32,196 nt of DNA from Bradyrhizobium sp. 132. GTDB lineage: Bacteria > Pseudomonadota > Alphaproteobacteria > Rhizobiales > Xanthobacteraceae. This document shows, piece by piece, positions 15,642 through 24,130 of the stretch (within the stretch, counting starts at the first letter, position 1; the number at the start of each line of letters is the position of its first letter). Made by a program: the position numbers and the translations under genes. The notes below the pieces were generated by a model, which was not told the DNA's origin, did not search any database, and saw only the letters and a list, made by a program, of their open reading frames with translations. The stretch spans positions 1-32,196 of the forward strand of contig NZ_JADPKY010000133.1 in the NCBI RefSeq assembly GCF_023074185.1. Reading direction: 5' to 3'.

Positions 15642-16741
15642 AGATCGTCATCTTCGGCCTGACAATTTCCTCTTCCTGGGGCAACGGTCACGCGACCTTG
15701 TGGCGTGGGCTTTGCAAGCATCTCGCGCGATCCGGGCACAGCGTCGTCTTTTTCGAGCGCGACGTGCCCTATTACGCCAGCGCGCGGGATTTGCACGAAC
15801 TGGCGGGCGGCCAGCTGCGCCTGTTCTCGAATTGGGACGATGTGCTTCCTTTGGCGCGCAGCGACCTTCGCGATGCCGATGTCGCGATCGTGACCTCCTA
15901 TTGTCCCGACGCGATCGCCGCGACCGAGCTTACTCTGTCTGAGGGTCGCGCGCTGCCCGTGTTCTACGATCTCGACACACCGGTCACGCTGGCGAAGCTC
16001 ATGGCCGGCGGCGCCGTTCCCTATATCGGGCCGCGCGGCCTGCGAGATTTCGCCTTGGTCCTGAGCTTCACCGGCGGTCCCCGCATCTGCAACGAATTTC
16101 GCGACCGGCTCGGCGCCTGCAACGTCCGTCCGCTCTACGGCCATGTCGACACTGACATCCATCGACCGGTCCCGTCTCAGTCGCACTACCGTGCGCATCT
16201 GTCCTATCTCGGCACATATTCGCAGGATCGTCAGCGCGCGCTCGAGGCTCTCTTCGTCGAACCCGCACGGGCACGGCAGGATCTGCGCTTCCTGATCGGG
16301 GGTGCGCAATACCCGGAAGATTTTCCCTGGTCGCCAAACATCTATTTCGTGCAGCACTTGCCGCCGTCAGAGCACGCGTCGTTCTTTGCGTCGTCCCGGC
16401 TGACGCTCAACGTCACGCGCCGGGCCATGGCGGAGATGGGCTGGTGCCCGTCCGGGCGTCTGTTCGAAGCTGCTGCCTGCAAGGCCCCACTGCTCAGCGA
16501 CGATTGGCCGGGGATCGATGAATTCTTTGCGCCCGGGCACGAGATCCTGATCGCGCGCGATGAAAAGGACACGCTTGCTGCATTGACGACGGCCGACGCC
16601 GAGCTTCAGCACATTGCCGCGCGCGCATATGAACGGACCATGGATCAGCACACCTCCGACAAGCGCGCAGGCGAACTGATCTCGCTGCTCGAGCAGGCGG
16701 CATCCCTCGGCGCGCGCCGGCAACAACCCGAGGAGGCCTGA
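15638..16741 (+). CDS. CgeB-like glycosyltransferase 1
   Basis: A 367-aa GT-B-type protein of the CgeB (COG4641) group. The N-terminal half has IFGLTISSSWGNGHAT (4-19), with the W-G/N-N-G signature shared by its three relatives here. The C-terminal half has the nucleotide-sugar-binding segment RLFEAAACKAPLLSDDWPGI. The GTG start overlaps the preceding stop (GTGA). It most resembles the gene at 27448, sharing FERDVPYY, FYDLDTPVTLAKL and LGTYSQDRQ. Role: transfer of a sugar to the growing product; donor and acceptor unknown. No membrane segment, so cytoplasmic. Confidence 0.85.
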   Translation: MKIVIFGLTISSSWGNGHATLWRGLCKHLARSGHSVVFFERDVPYYASARDLHELAGGQLRLFSNWDDVLPLARSDLRDADVAIVTSYCPDAIAATELTLSEGRALPVFYDLDTPVTLAKLMAGGAVPYIGPRGLRDFALVLSFTGGPRICNEFRDRLGACNVRPLYGHVDTDIHRPVPSQSHYRAHLSYLGTYSQDRQRALEALFVEPARARQDLRFLIGGAQYPEDFPWSPNIYFVQHLPPSEHASFFASSRLTLNVTRRAMAEMGWCPSGRLFEAAACKAPLLSDDWPGIDEFFAPGHEILIARDEKDTLAALTTADAELQHIAARAYERTMDQHTSDKRAGELISLLEQAASLGARRQQPEEA

Positions 16742-16743
16742 TC

Positions 16744-17553
16744 ATGTGGGGCATCGTTCCGGCCGCAGGCCGCGGCAGCCGCATCCAGCCGCTCGCCTTC
16801 TCCAAGGAACTGCTTCCGGTCGGAAGCCGACGGGACGACGGCATGGACCGTCCGTGCGCCGTCTCGGAATATTTGCTGGAGCGGCTGATCCTTGGGGGGG
16901 CTGACAAGATCTGCTTCGTGATCTCCCCCGGCAAATCCGACATCCTCGAATATTTCGGCGATCACTATGGCGGCGCCCAGCTCGCTTACGTCGTGCAGCC
17001 CGACGCGTCGGGGCTGTGCGATGCCGTGTTCAGGGCGGGCACGGTCGTCGGCCATGACGAAGACGTCATCGTCGGACTTCCGGATACAGTCTGGTTCCCC
17101 AAGGCGGCCTTGCAGGCATTGCCGGCCGCCGACCTGTCGTTTCTGCTGTTTCCGGTCGAACATCCCGAGTTCTTCGATGCGGTCGTGCTCGACGGCGATC
17201 GCGTGACGGAGATCCAGGTCAAGCAGCCGGACGCAGCGTCGAAATGGATATGGGGCGCCTTCAAGATGTCTGCCAACGGATTTCGCGAACTCCAATCGCT
17301 GTGGACAAAGCGCGACCACCGGGATGAATATTTCGGGACACTCGTCAACGCCTACATCGCGGCCGGCGGCCAGGGGCTCGGCGTCAAAGCTGGCGAATCC
17401 TATGTCGATGTAGGCACCATCGATGGCTATCGGACGGCAATGGCGTTGCTCGCGGAAAGCTCCACCGGGAACGGACGCTCTCGATTGCTGGCCGGCGGTT
17501 CGCCCGAGCCAGCCCGCTCAGCCCCCGCAATGAACAATGGAGTGACCGCATGA
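16744..17553 (+). CDS. Sugar-phosphate nucleotidyltransferase
   Basis: A 269-aa enzyme of the RmlA/GalU-like group that activates a sugar 1-phosphate with an NTP. The signature PAAGRGSRIQPLAFSKELLP (6-25) binds the nucleotide; DVIVGLPDTVWF carries the metal Asp, and the C-terminal GESYVDVGTIDGY matches family ends. GGAGG precedes the ATG, 2 nt after the previous stop. Substrate is unresolved: a hexose 1-phosphate is usual, but inositol phosphate (from the first gene) or ribose 1-phosphate (from DeoB) would also fit the neighbours. The C-terminal 30 residues are low complexity. Confidence 0.85.
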   Translation: MWGIVPAAGRGSRIQPLAFSKELLPVGSRRDDGMDRPCAVSEYLLERLILGGADKICFVISPGKSDILEYFGDHYGGAQLAYVVQPDASGLCDAVFRAGTVVGHDEDVIVGLPDTVWFPKAALQALPAADLSFLLFPVEHPEFFDAVVLDGDRVTEIQVKQPDAASKWIWGAFKMSANGFRELQSLWTKRDHRDEYFGTLVNAYIAAGGQGLGVKAGESYVDVGTIDGYRTAMALLAESSTGNGRSRLLAGGSPEPARSAPAMNNGVTA

Positions 17554-18317
17554 GCAGAGGCGCCCTCTCCCGCGAGGAAATCCGCCAGCGTGTCGATGCG
17601 CTCGGGCCATGGTTTCACAATCTGGACCTGAAGGGTGTACCGACAGCGCCTTCACACTTTCTCGGCGACTATCCCAACGTGAAATGGCGACGCTTCTCCG
17701 GGATCATCCCGGACCGTCTCGACGGCAAGACCGTACTCGATATCGGCTGCAATGCCGGCTTCTACGCCATGGAGATGAAGCGGCGCGGCGCCGAGCGCGT
17801 CCTCGGCCTGGACACCGACGACGAATATCTCGAGCAAGCCCGCTTCGCGGCCGAGGTGAACGGGCTCAGGATCGAATTCCGCAAGATGTCAGCCTATGAC
17901 GTCGGACAGCTGCGCGAAAAGTTCGACCTCGTGATCTTCATGGGGGTGCTCTACCATCTGCGGCACCCTCTGCTGGCGCTCGACCTGATCCATGAGCACG
18001 TGGCCGGCGATCTCCTGCTGTTCCAATCGATGCAGCGCGGCGACAGCCGCGTGGATCCGGTCGACAAGAACTACGACTTCTGGACCACCGATCAGTTCGA
18101 TTCGCCGGGCTATCCAAAGCTGCACTTCATCGAGAACAAATATGCCGACGACCCCACCAATTGGTGGGTGCCGAACCGTGCCTGCGCCGAAGCCATGCTG
18201 CGCAGCGCCGGCTTTGCGATCGCAGCGCATCCGGAAGACGAAGTCTATCTTTGCAAGCGGGTAACAAGGCCGCAGGCGGAAGGTCCTGTCTATCCATCGC
18301 GGGAGGCCGGCCAATGA
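17550..18317 (+). CDS. SAM-dependent methyltransferase (Rta_06860 / TIGR04290-like)
   Basis: A 255-aa class I methyltransferase. The SAM motif is VLDIGCNAGFYAMEMKRRGA (62-81), followed by the acidic strand LGLDTD; the fold recalls CmoB. Distinctive blocks are PWFHNLDLKGVPTAPSHFLG, MGVLYHLRHPLLALDLIHE and KYADDPTNWWVPNRACAEAM. I recall this as the TIGR04290 'Rta_06860' family, tied to this kind of gene cluster; not searched. It probably O-methylates a sugar or cyclitol. The start overlaps the previous gene by 4 nt (ATGA). Confidence 0.88.
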   Translation: MSRGALSREEIRQRVDALGPWFHNLDLKGVPTAPSHFLGDYPNVKWRRFSGIIPDRLDGKTVLDIGCNAGFYAMEMKRRGAERVLGLDTDDEYLEQARFAAEVNGLRIEFRKMSAYDVGQLREKFDLVIFMGVLYHLRHPLLALDLIHEHVAGDLLLFQSMQRGDSRVDPVDKNYDFWTTDQFDSPGYPKLHFIENKYADDPTNWWVPNRACAEAMLRSAGFAIAAHPEDEVYLCKRVTRPQAEGPVYPSREAGQ

Positions 18318-19267
18318 TCGAAGCCGCCAAGATCTGGAACGAGCCCAACAACAAGTCGCACTGGGACATCCTGATTGATCCGGACTGGACCATGTTCGCC
18401 AACCTGGCGCTAGCGGCCGGAAAGGCGATCCGCAGCGCCCATCCCACACTCCCGCGTGTGCTCGGCGGCATATCGCCGATTGATCCGTCGTTCATCCGCA
18501 ATATGCAGGCGCGTGGCGTACTCGATCATGTCGATGCGGTAGCCGTGCACGGCTTTCCGCTCGACTGGAACCTGTGGCAGATTGCGGAATGGCCGGCCAA
18601 GCTCGAGGAGATCAAGGCGGTCACTTCGCTGCCGGTCTGGGTGACGGAGGTGGGAGTCTCGTCTTTCGGCGCCGAAGAGGTGCAGGCTTGGGGACTGAGC
18701 CGAACCGCGGAGCTCTTGATCGGCCGCGCTCCGCGCATCCACTGGTACAGCCTCTACGATCTGCCTTCGAGCTGGGAGGCCACGACCCGGCATAAGGAGG
18801 CTGAAGGCTCCTCCTACTACCGGCATTTCCACATGGGCCTGCTGCGCGAGGACGGGACACCGAAAGCCTCGGCGGAGCTGTTCCGCAACTTTGCACCTGC
18901 GATGGGCCTGTGCCAGTGGTTTCATTTCGAGGACCACCGCCTCGATGACGCCGTGGGCTGGATGCGCCGGCTGGGCGTGCAGCATCTCAGGACCGGCCTG
19001 TCCTGGGCCGACAGCTTTCGTCCCAACGCGCTCGACTGGTTCGACCGCCAGATGGACGCGCTGGCCGAGTTTCAGGTTACGGTGACCTTCTGCTTCACGC
19101 CGGAGCACCGGGGTATCCAGCCTCATCACACCAGCCCGCCGCTCGACGTGAACGAGTTCGCGGATTTCTGCGCGCAGATGGTCGAGCGCTATTGCGCGAA
19201 AACAGGGGTCGCGCCTTCCGCGGCGTCTTCGCGTCCGACCATCCGGGAGCCGACATGCGTGCCCTGA
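18314..19267 (+). CDS. TIM-barrel glycosidase-like protein with apparent circular permutation
   Basis: A 317-aa protein, clan GH-A in appearance (GH39 / beta-xylosidase-like). The acid/base motif IWNEPNNKSHW is at the very N-terminus (E10), and the nucleophile motif VWVTEVGVSS follows (E112); IHWYSLYDLP looks like strand 8. The last third (about 195-294) then reads like strands 1-3 of such barrels: HLRTGLSWADSFRP, VTVTFCFTPEHRG and FADFCAQMVERY, the last normally just before WNEP. So the order is strands 4-8 then 1-3. The start is firm: ATGA overlap with GGAGG before it. The last 23 residues are low quality and overlap deoB. It may hydrolyse or transglycosylate xylosides; inference. Confidence 0.8.
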   Translation: MIEAAKIWNEPNNKSHWDILIDPDWTMFANLALAAGKAIRSAHPTLPRVLGGISPIDPSFIRNMQARGVLDHVDAVAVHGFPLDWNLWQIAEWPAKLEEIKAVTSLPVWVTEVGVSSFGAEEVQAWGLSRTAELLIGRAPRIHWYSLYDLPSSWEATTRHKEAEGSSYYRHFHMGLLREDGTPKASAELFRNFAPAMGLCQWFHFEDHRLDDAVGWMRRLGVQHLRTGLSWADSFRPNALDWFDRQMDALAEFQVTVTFCFTPEHRGIQPHHTSPPLDVNEFADFCAQMVERYCAKTGVAPSAASSRPTIREPTCVP

Positions 19268-20460
19268 TCCTGGTGATGGACTCCGTTGGGATCGGCGCCG
19301 CGCCCGATGCCGTCAATTACGGCGACGAGGGTGCCGATACCATCGGTCACATCGCTGAGATGTGCAGGGTCGGCAATGCCGATGGTCCGCGGCGGGAAGG
19401 ACCGCTTCAGCTTCCCAATCTGGTTGCGCTGGGCCTTGGCCAGGCCTGTCGTCTCGCAACCGGGCGCGTGCCGCCCGGGCTGGACGGATGTCCGGAGCAT
19501 TCGCGCTTTGGCTGCGCAAGCGAGATATCGAAGGGCAAGGACACGCCATCCGGTCATTGGGAGATTGCCGGTGTGCCGGTGCCGTTCGACTGGGGCTATT
19601 TTCCAAGGACCAAACCGTGCTTCCCGCGCGACCTGATGGAGCGCCTGTGCGAACAGGCGCGATTGCCCGGCATCCTCGGAAACTGTCACGCCTCCGGCAC
19701 CGAGATCATCGACCAATTCGGCGAGCGTCACATCAGAACCGGCGAGCCGATCGGTTATACGTCAGCCGACAGCGTGTTTCAGATTGCTGCACATGAGGAG
19801 ACATTCGGGCTCGAACGCCTCTATGAGGTCTGCCGCGTTGCCCGCCGACTGGTCGATCCCCTGAACATCGGGCGCGTCATCGCCCGGCCGTTCGTCGGCA
19901 CGTCAGCAGGTCACTTCAAGCGAACTGTGCACCGGAAGGATTATTCCGTCCCGCCGCCCGAGCGAACGATCCTCGATCTCGCCGAAAGCGCAGGCCGTGA
20001 CATCGTGACGATCGGCAAGATCGACGACATCTTCGCCCATCGCGGGACCGGGAGGAACATGCGGGGCGATGGCAACGAAGCGTTGTTCGATGCCACGCTT
20101 GATGGGCTGGCCTCTCTTGCAGAGGGTGGGATGTTGTTCGCCAACTTCATCGATTTCGACACGTTGTACGGCCATCGCCGAGACGCCGCGGGATATGCAG
20201 CGGCGCTCGAAGCCTTCGATGCCCGCGTTCCCGAACTGCTTAACCGCGTGCGCGACGATGATCTCCTCATCGTCACGGCCGATCACGGTTGCGACCCAAC
20301 CTGGAGCGGCACCGATCACACCCGCGAACAAGTGCCAATTCTGGCGGTGCGCGGGCGGTCATCTTCTCCGATCGGCAGGCGCACCGGCTTTGCCGATATA
20401 GGGGCAACGGTCGCAAGACATATCGAGCTGCAGGCGCCGGTTCATGGCGTGCATTTTTAG
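19255..20460 (+). CDS. deoB: Phosphopentomutase
   Basis: Interconverts ribose (or deoxyribose) 1- and 5-phosphates. A 401-aa member of the alkaline-phosphatase superfamily. The metal-site Asp is D9 in LVMDSVGIG, the phosphorylated Thr is T97 in KGKDTPSGHWE, and GKIDDIFAHRGTGR and TADHGCDPTWSGTDHTRE are the remaining ligand blocks. ATG at 19255 with GGGAG upstream overlaps the glycosidase by 13 nt. Nucleoside-salvage partners (deoA, deoD, cdd) are absent; its place in a sugar cluster suggests it makes ribose 1-phosphate for the nucleotidyltransferase, or salvages it. It ends the first block; a weak hairpin follows at 20480-20500. Confidence 0.9.
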   Translation: MRALILVMDSVGIGAAPDAVNYGDEGADTIGHIAEMCRVGNADGPRREGPLQLPNLVALGLGQACRLATGRVPPGLDGCPEHSRFGCASEISKGKDTPSGHWEIAGVPVPFDWGYFPRTKPCFPRDLMERLCEQARLPGILGNCHASGTEIIDQFGERHIRTGEPIGYTSADSVFQIAAHEETFGLERLYEVCRVARRLVDPLNIGRVIARPFVGTSAGHFKRTVHRKDYSVPPPERTILDLAESAGRDIVTIGKIDDIFAHRGTGRNMRGDGNEALFDATLDGLASLAEGGMLFANFIDFDTLYGHRRDAAGYAAALEAFDARVPELLNRVRDDDLLIVTADHGCDPTWSGTDHTREQVPILAVRGRSSSPIGRRTGFADIGATVARHIELQAPVHGVHF

Positions 20461-20529
20461 CCGCAGCGCCGGCCGATTCACCTGGGTTATTGATCCAGGT
20501 TAGAGAAATGTTTGTTTGTAGGTTTCGCA

Positions 20530-20554
20530 GGAACGAACATTCCTTGCATCGCTT
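20530..20554 (+). promoter_or_regulatory. Candidate promoter or operator of the second block
   Basis: Inside the 210-nt gap before the first epimerase. The 13-nt string CAGGAACGAACAT (20528-20540) is identical to that at the cluster's first promoter (13868-13880). GGAAC is followed after 16 nt by GCTT, not CGTT, so as an EcfG promoter it is imperfect. A small dyad GGAA-N6-TTCC is present. Confidence 0.35.
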
Positions 20555-20670
20555 CTACTTCCAAATGTGACTGGCGCGCCGGTCGCCCCGACCAGAACAG
20601 CAGCGCGCGCTTTCATTCTCATCACGGATTGATCCCGCAGGATCGGTCTCACGGCGGCACGGAGCGGTGA

Positions 20671-21783
20671 ATGACGCGAGTATTGATCACTGGAGGCGCC
20701 GGATTCATCGGATCGCATGCGGCCGACGTGCTGCTGGCGGCCGGCTATGAAGTCCGCCTGCTCGACAATCTCTCGCCGCAGGTCCACGGAGGCAACCGCC
20801 AGCGTCCCGCCTATCTTGCCGAAGAGGCGGAGCTCGTCGTCGGCGACGTCACCGACGCTCCCGCGGTCGAGCACGCGTTACGCGGCACCGACATGGTCCT
20901 GCATCTCGCATCCGCGGTAGGCGTCGGCCAGAGCATGTACGACATCGAACCCTATGTCAGGACCAACGAGCTCGGCACCGCCGTGCTGTTGCAGGCACTG
21001 TCCAAGCGCCCGGTCGAGCGGCTGGTGGTGGCCTCGTCCATGAGCATTTACGGCGAAGGCCTTTACCGGAGCGCCGATCAGAGCGTCATCGCCTGCGACG
21101 AACGGCCGATCGAGCAGCTTCGCCGGGGCGATTGGGAGCTGCGCGATATCACCGGGCGCCCGCTTGATCCCGTTGCCACCCCGGAGACAAAGCAGCCCTC
21201 GCTGAGTTCGATCTACGCACTCAACAAATATGCCCAGGAACGCATGTGCCTGATCACCGGCAAGGCCTATGGCATTCCGACGGTGGCGCTACGCTTCTTC
21301 AATGCGTTCGGTCCGCGCCAGGCGCTGTCCAATCCCTATACCGGCGTGCTCGCCATCTTTGCCGCGCGGCTGCTTAACGGCCGCCCCCCCCTCGTCTTCG
21401 AGGATGGTCTGCAGCGGCGCGACTTCGTCCATGTACATGACGTCGCCCGTGCCTGCCGCATGGCACTCGAAGCCGATCGCACCCAGGAGGTCTTCAACGT
21501 CGGCTCGGGGCAGTGCCGCACCATTCTCTCCGTCGCGCAGGATCTCGCCGAAGTCATGGGACGCGGCAACATCGAGCCCGAGTTAACGCGGAAATATCGT
21601 GCCGGCGATATCCGGCACTGCTTCGCCGACATCGGAAAATCGCGCGACCTGCTCGGCTTCGAGCCGCACGTCGCCTTCAAGGACGGTCTCCGGGAGCTGG
21701 CGGAGTATCTCGCCGACCAAATCGCTGACGATCAGGCGGAGCGAGCCACCAAGGAGCTGCAGCAACGAGGATTGGTCGCGTGA
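20671..21783 (+). CDS. NAD-dependent nucleotide-sugar epimerase (dTDP-rhamnose-4-epimerase-like)
   Basis: A 370-aa extended SDR enzyme: NAD motif TGGAGFIGSHAADV (7-20), VVASSMSIYGEG, catalytic Tyr and Lys in SSIYALNKYAQERM, and LRFFNAFGPRQALSNPYTGV typical of the 4-epimerase group that includes dTDP-L-rhamnose 4-epimerase. The long insert with GDWELRDITGRP and PVATPETKQP is also seen in that group. It opens the second block, 210 nt after deoB. It likely epimerises the nucleotide sugar used by one of the glycosyltransferases. Confidence 0.83.
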   Translation: MTRVLITGGAGFIGSHAADVLLAAGYEVRLLDNLSPQVHGGNRQRPAYLAEEAELVVGDVTDAPAVEHALRGTDMVLHLASAVGVGQSMYDIEPYVRTNELGTAVLLQALSKRPVERLVVASSMSIYGEGLYRSADQSVIACDERPIEQLRRGDWELRDITGRPLDPVATPETKQPSLSSIYALNKYAQERMCLITGKAYGIPTVALRFFNAFGPRQALSNPYTGVLAIFAARLLNGRPPLVFEDGLQRRDFVHVHDVARACRMALEADRTQEVFNVGSGQCRTILSVAQDLAEVMGRGNIEPELTRKYRAGDIRHCFADIGKSRDLLGFEPHVAFKDGLRELAEYLADQIADDQAERATKELQQRGLVA

Positions 21784-22847
21784 TGAGTGAACGAGATAAC
21801 AGACCCGTCCTGATCACCGGCGGCTGCGGATTTATCGGCTGCAACCTCGCCGACCGGCTCGCGGAACGCGGCGATCCCGTGCTGATACTGGACAATCTCG
21901 CCCGCGCCGGCGTGCGTGAGAACGCGCAATGGCTGAAGTCCCGGCATGGCGACCGGGTCACAATTACCGTGGCCGACATCCGCGAACCGATCTCGGTGAT
22001 CGACGCAGTACGTGAAGCCCGCGCCGTGCTGCACTTGGCCGCCCAGGTCGCGGTCACCGACAGCGTGAGCGATCCGGCTTCCGATTTCGAAATCAACGCG
22101 CGGGGCACATTGAATGTGCTCGAAGCCGTGCGGCTCCACAACAGCGCCGCGCCGATCGTGTTCGCCTCGACCAACAAGGTCTACGGACGCGTGATCGACG
22201 ACGGCGACATCGCGCTCACCGGCCGCCGCTACACGCCGACAAGCGGTCTGCTGGCCGGCGGCATCCCGGAAAATGCACCGCTCGACTTCTACAGCCCCTA
22301 TGGATGCTCCAAGGGAACGGCGGATCAGTACGTTCACGACTATGCGCGGGTCTACGGCCTCCGGACCGTGGTGCTGCGCATGAGCTGCATCTATGGGCCC
22401 CGGCAATTCGGCACCGAAGATCAGGGCTGGATCGCGCATTTCCTGCTGAGCGCCATTCGCAGCAGAGAGCTGACGATCTATGGCGACGGCCATCAGGTCC
22501 GCGATGCGCTTCATGTGTCGGACGCGGCGTCGGCCTGGCTCGCCGTGCTCGATCGCATCGCGCTCGCCCGTGGACGCGTGTTCAATCTCGGCGGCGGCCC
22601 GGCCAACGCGATCAGTCTGCTGGAATTGATCGACCGCATCACCGATCTGACCGGCCGCAAGGTGGCCTATCGCTTTGCCGATTGGAGGCCCGGCGATCAG
22701 CCCTGGTACGTGACCGACACGCGCGCCCTCTCCAGCGCGCTCGGCTGGGCGCCTCAGACATCTCTCGCAGACGGCCTCCGATCCCTTCACATCTGGCTGG
22801 ATGGCCGCTTCGGATCGGCACAGGGCAACCGCGAGGCGCTGGCATGA
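21783..22847 (+). CDS. NAD-dependent epimerase, CDP-paratose/tyvelose 2-epimerase-like
   Basis: A 354-aa extended SDR enzyme: ITGGCGFIGCNLADRL at the N-terminus, ASTNKVYGR, then DFYSPYGCSKGTADQYVHDY with the catalytic Tyr and Lys, and YGPRQFGTEDQGWIAHF. The STNKVYG and PYGCSKG-DQY blocks are the hallmark of CDP-paratose 2-epimerase (RfbE), but no CDP-hexose dehydration genes are nearby, so the true substrate may differ. ATG at 21783 or the overlapping GTG at 21780 starts it. The stop overlaps the radical SAM gene by 4 nt. Confidence 0.83.
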   Translation: MSERDNRPVLITGGCGFIGCNLADRLAERGDPVLILDNLARAGVRENAQWLKSRHGDRVTITVADIREPISVIDAVREARAVLHLAAQVAVTDSVSDPASDFEINARGTLNVLEAVRLHNSAAPIVFASTNKVYGRVIDDGDIALTGRRYTPTSGLLAGGIPENAPLDFYSPYGCSKGTADQYVHDYARVYGLRTVVLRMSCIYGPRQFGTEDQGWIAHFLLSAIRSRELTIYGDGHQVRDALHVSDAASAWLAVLDRIALARGRVFNLGGGPANAISLLELIDRITDLTGRKVAYRFADWRPGDQPWYVTDTRALSSALGWAPQTSLADGLRSLHIWLDGRFGSAQGNREALA

Positions 22848-24130
22848 CGCGTGTTGCCCTCATCAACCCAAACTGGGATTTTGGCGGCAGCATCTATTTC
22901 GGCTGCCGATCTCCTCACCTTCCGCTCGAACTCGGGATCTCCGAACACTACCTGAAGGCGGCCGGGCACAAGACGCTGCTGCTCGATGCCCATATGTTCG
23001 ACCTTTCTCTCGCCGATATCGAAGCCGAGCTGCGCGCGTTCGGCCCCGACCAGATCGTCATCACGACGGCACCGACTTATCTGTTCTGGCGCTGCGCCCC
23101 TCCCGAGCTCCGCGTCCCGCAGGAGCTTGCAATGGGGGTGCGCGACCTGGCTCCGATCCTTGTGGCAGTGGGCCCCCATGGCTCGACCGTGCCAAAAGCG
23201 GCGCTTCGAAAGCTCGGCACCGACGTCGTCGTAATGGGCGAGTGCGAGGCATCCTTGCTGCGTCTTGCCAATGGCGAGCGGGACTTTCCCGGCTTGTGCT
23301 TCGCCGATGGCGCATCGCTCCGCGTCAATGGCGGCCCGCAGGCCGTCGCGTTCAGGGATCAACCGCCGCTTGATTGGCCGGAGGAGATGATCCGGCGGCA
23401 TCACCATCACCATCACCGCTTCGAAGCCGAGCCGCAGGCGCCAGGCGCCGAGGTCGAGTCATCCAGGGGTTGTCCGTACAACTGCACGTTCTGCGCCAAG
23501 GAGAATTTCCGCAACGCTTACCGCAAACGGCCCCCCTCCGTCGTTCTCGAAGAGATCGACGGACTGCGCCATCAGGGCATCGAATATGTCTACTTCATCG
23601 ACGAGATATTTCTTCCGAACGCGGAGCTGCTGGAAGGGCTGGCCACACGCGGGCTGAAGTTCGGTGTGCAGACCCGCATCGACCTCTGGAAGCCGGACAT
23701 GCTGGCTCTGCTCGGTGGGGCCGGCTGCGTCTCGATAGAGGCCGGGATCGAGAGCCTGACCGTGGAGGGCCGCGCCGCGCTTGCCAAGAACTGCAAGATG
23801 ACGACAGACCAGCTTGCCGAACGGCTGGTCGAAGCGCGCCGTCACGTTCCTTTCGTGCAGGCCAACCTGATCGAAGTCCCCGAGGACGATGATCCCATCG
23901 TGCAGCGCTGGCGCCGCACGATGCAGGATGCCGGCATCTGGGCCAACGATCCGGTCCCGCTCTATCCCTATCCGGGCTCGCCGGATTATCAAAAGCTGTG
24001 GGGCGAGCCCGACGATTTCGCCTGGGAGCGCGCGCACCGGCACTATCTCGCGATGTTCGGCCAGTTCAGCGACGTGCAGAACGATCGCCCGGTTCCGCTC
24101 GAGGCTCTCGAACTGCAGGTGGCATCATGA
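22844..24130 (+). CDS. B12-binding radical SAM enzyme with natural hexahistidine linker
   Basis: A 428-aa protein. N-terminal B12-binding-type domain (about 1-140, with ILVAVGPHGSTVPKAALRKL), linker with six His in a row (186-191), then a radical SAM domain with SRGCPYNCTFCAKENF (C210, C214, C217 for the 4Fe-4S cluster). I recall it as the TIGR04295 'rhizo-twelve' family; not searched. Such enzymes methylate unreactive carbons or rearrange sugars; which one here is unknown. Starts in the ATGA of the epimerase gene, ends in the ATGA of the GT4 gene. Confidence 0.87.
   Translation: MTRVALINPNWDFGGSIYFGCRSPHLPLELGISEHYLKAAGHKTLLLDAHMFDLSLADIEAELRAFGPDQIVITTAPTYLFWRCAPPELRVPQELAMGVRDLAPILVAVGPHGSTVPKAALRKLGTDVVVMGECEASLLRLANGERDFPGLCFADGASLRVNGGPQAVAFRDQPPLDWPEEMIRRHHHHHHRFEAEPQAPGAEVESSRGCPYNCTFCAKENFRNAYRKRPPSVVLEEIDGLRHQGIEYVYFIDEIFLPNAELLEGLATRGLKFGVQTRIDLWKPDMLALLGGAGCVSIEAGIESLTVEGRAALAKNCKMTTDQLAERLVEARRHVPFVQANLIEVPEDDDPIVQRWRRTMQDAGIWANDPVPLYPYPGSPDYQKLWGEPDDFAWERAHRHYLAMFGQFSDVQNDRPVPLEALELQVAS

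Noticed and set aside
20480..20520. Hairpin ACCTGG/CCAGGT followed by GTTTGTTTG as a terminator of deoB
   Set aside because: Only a 6-bp stem with a 9-nt loop, and the T-rich part is interrupted; too weak to list as a feature.
22304..22843. Possible 180-residue N-terminal extension of the radical SAM protein
   Set aside because: It lies in the epimerase gene in another frame, is Arg-rich without domains, and the ATG at 22844 has the usual ATGA overlap.
23402..23420. His6-encoding stretch as a sign of an engineered tag
   Set aside because: It is internal, between two domains, inside a native-looking gene, with no vector sequence nearby; a natural His run is simpler.
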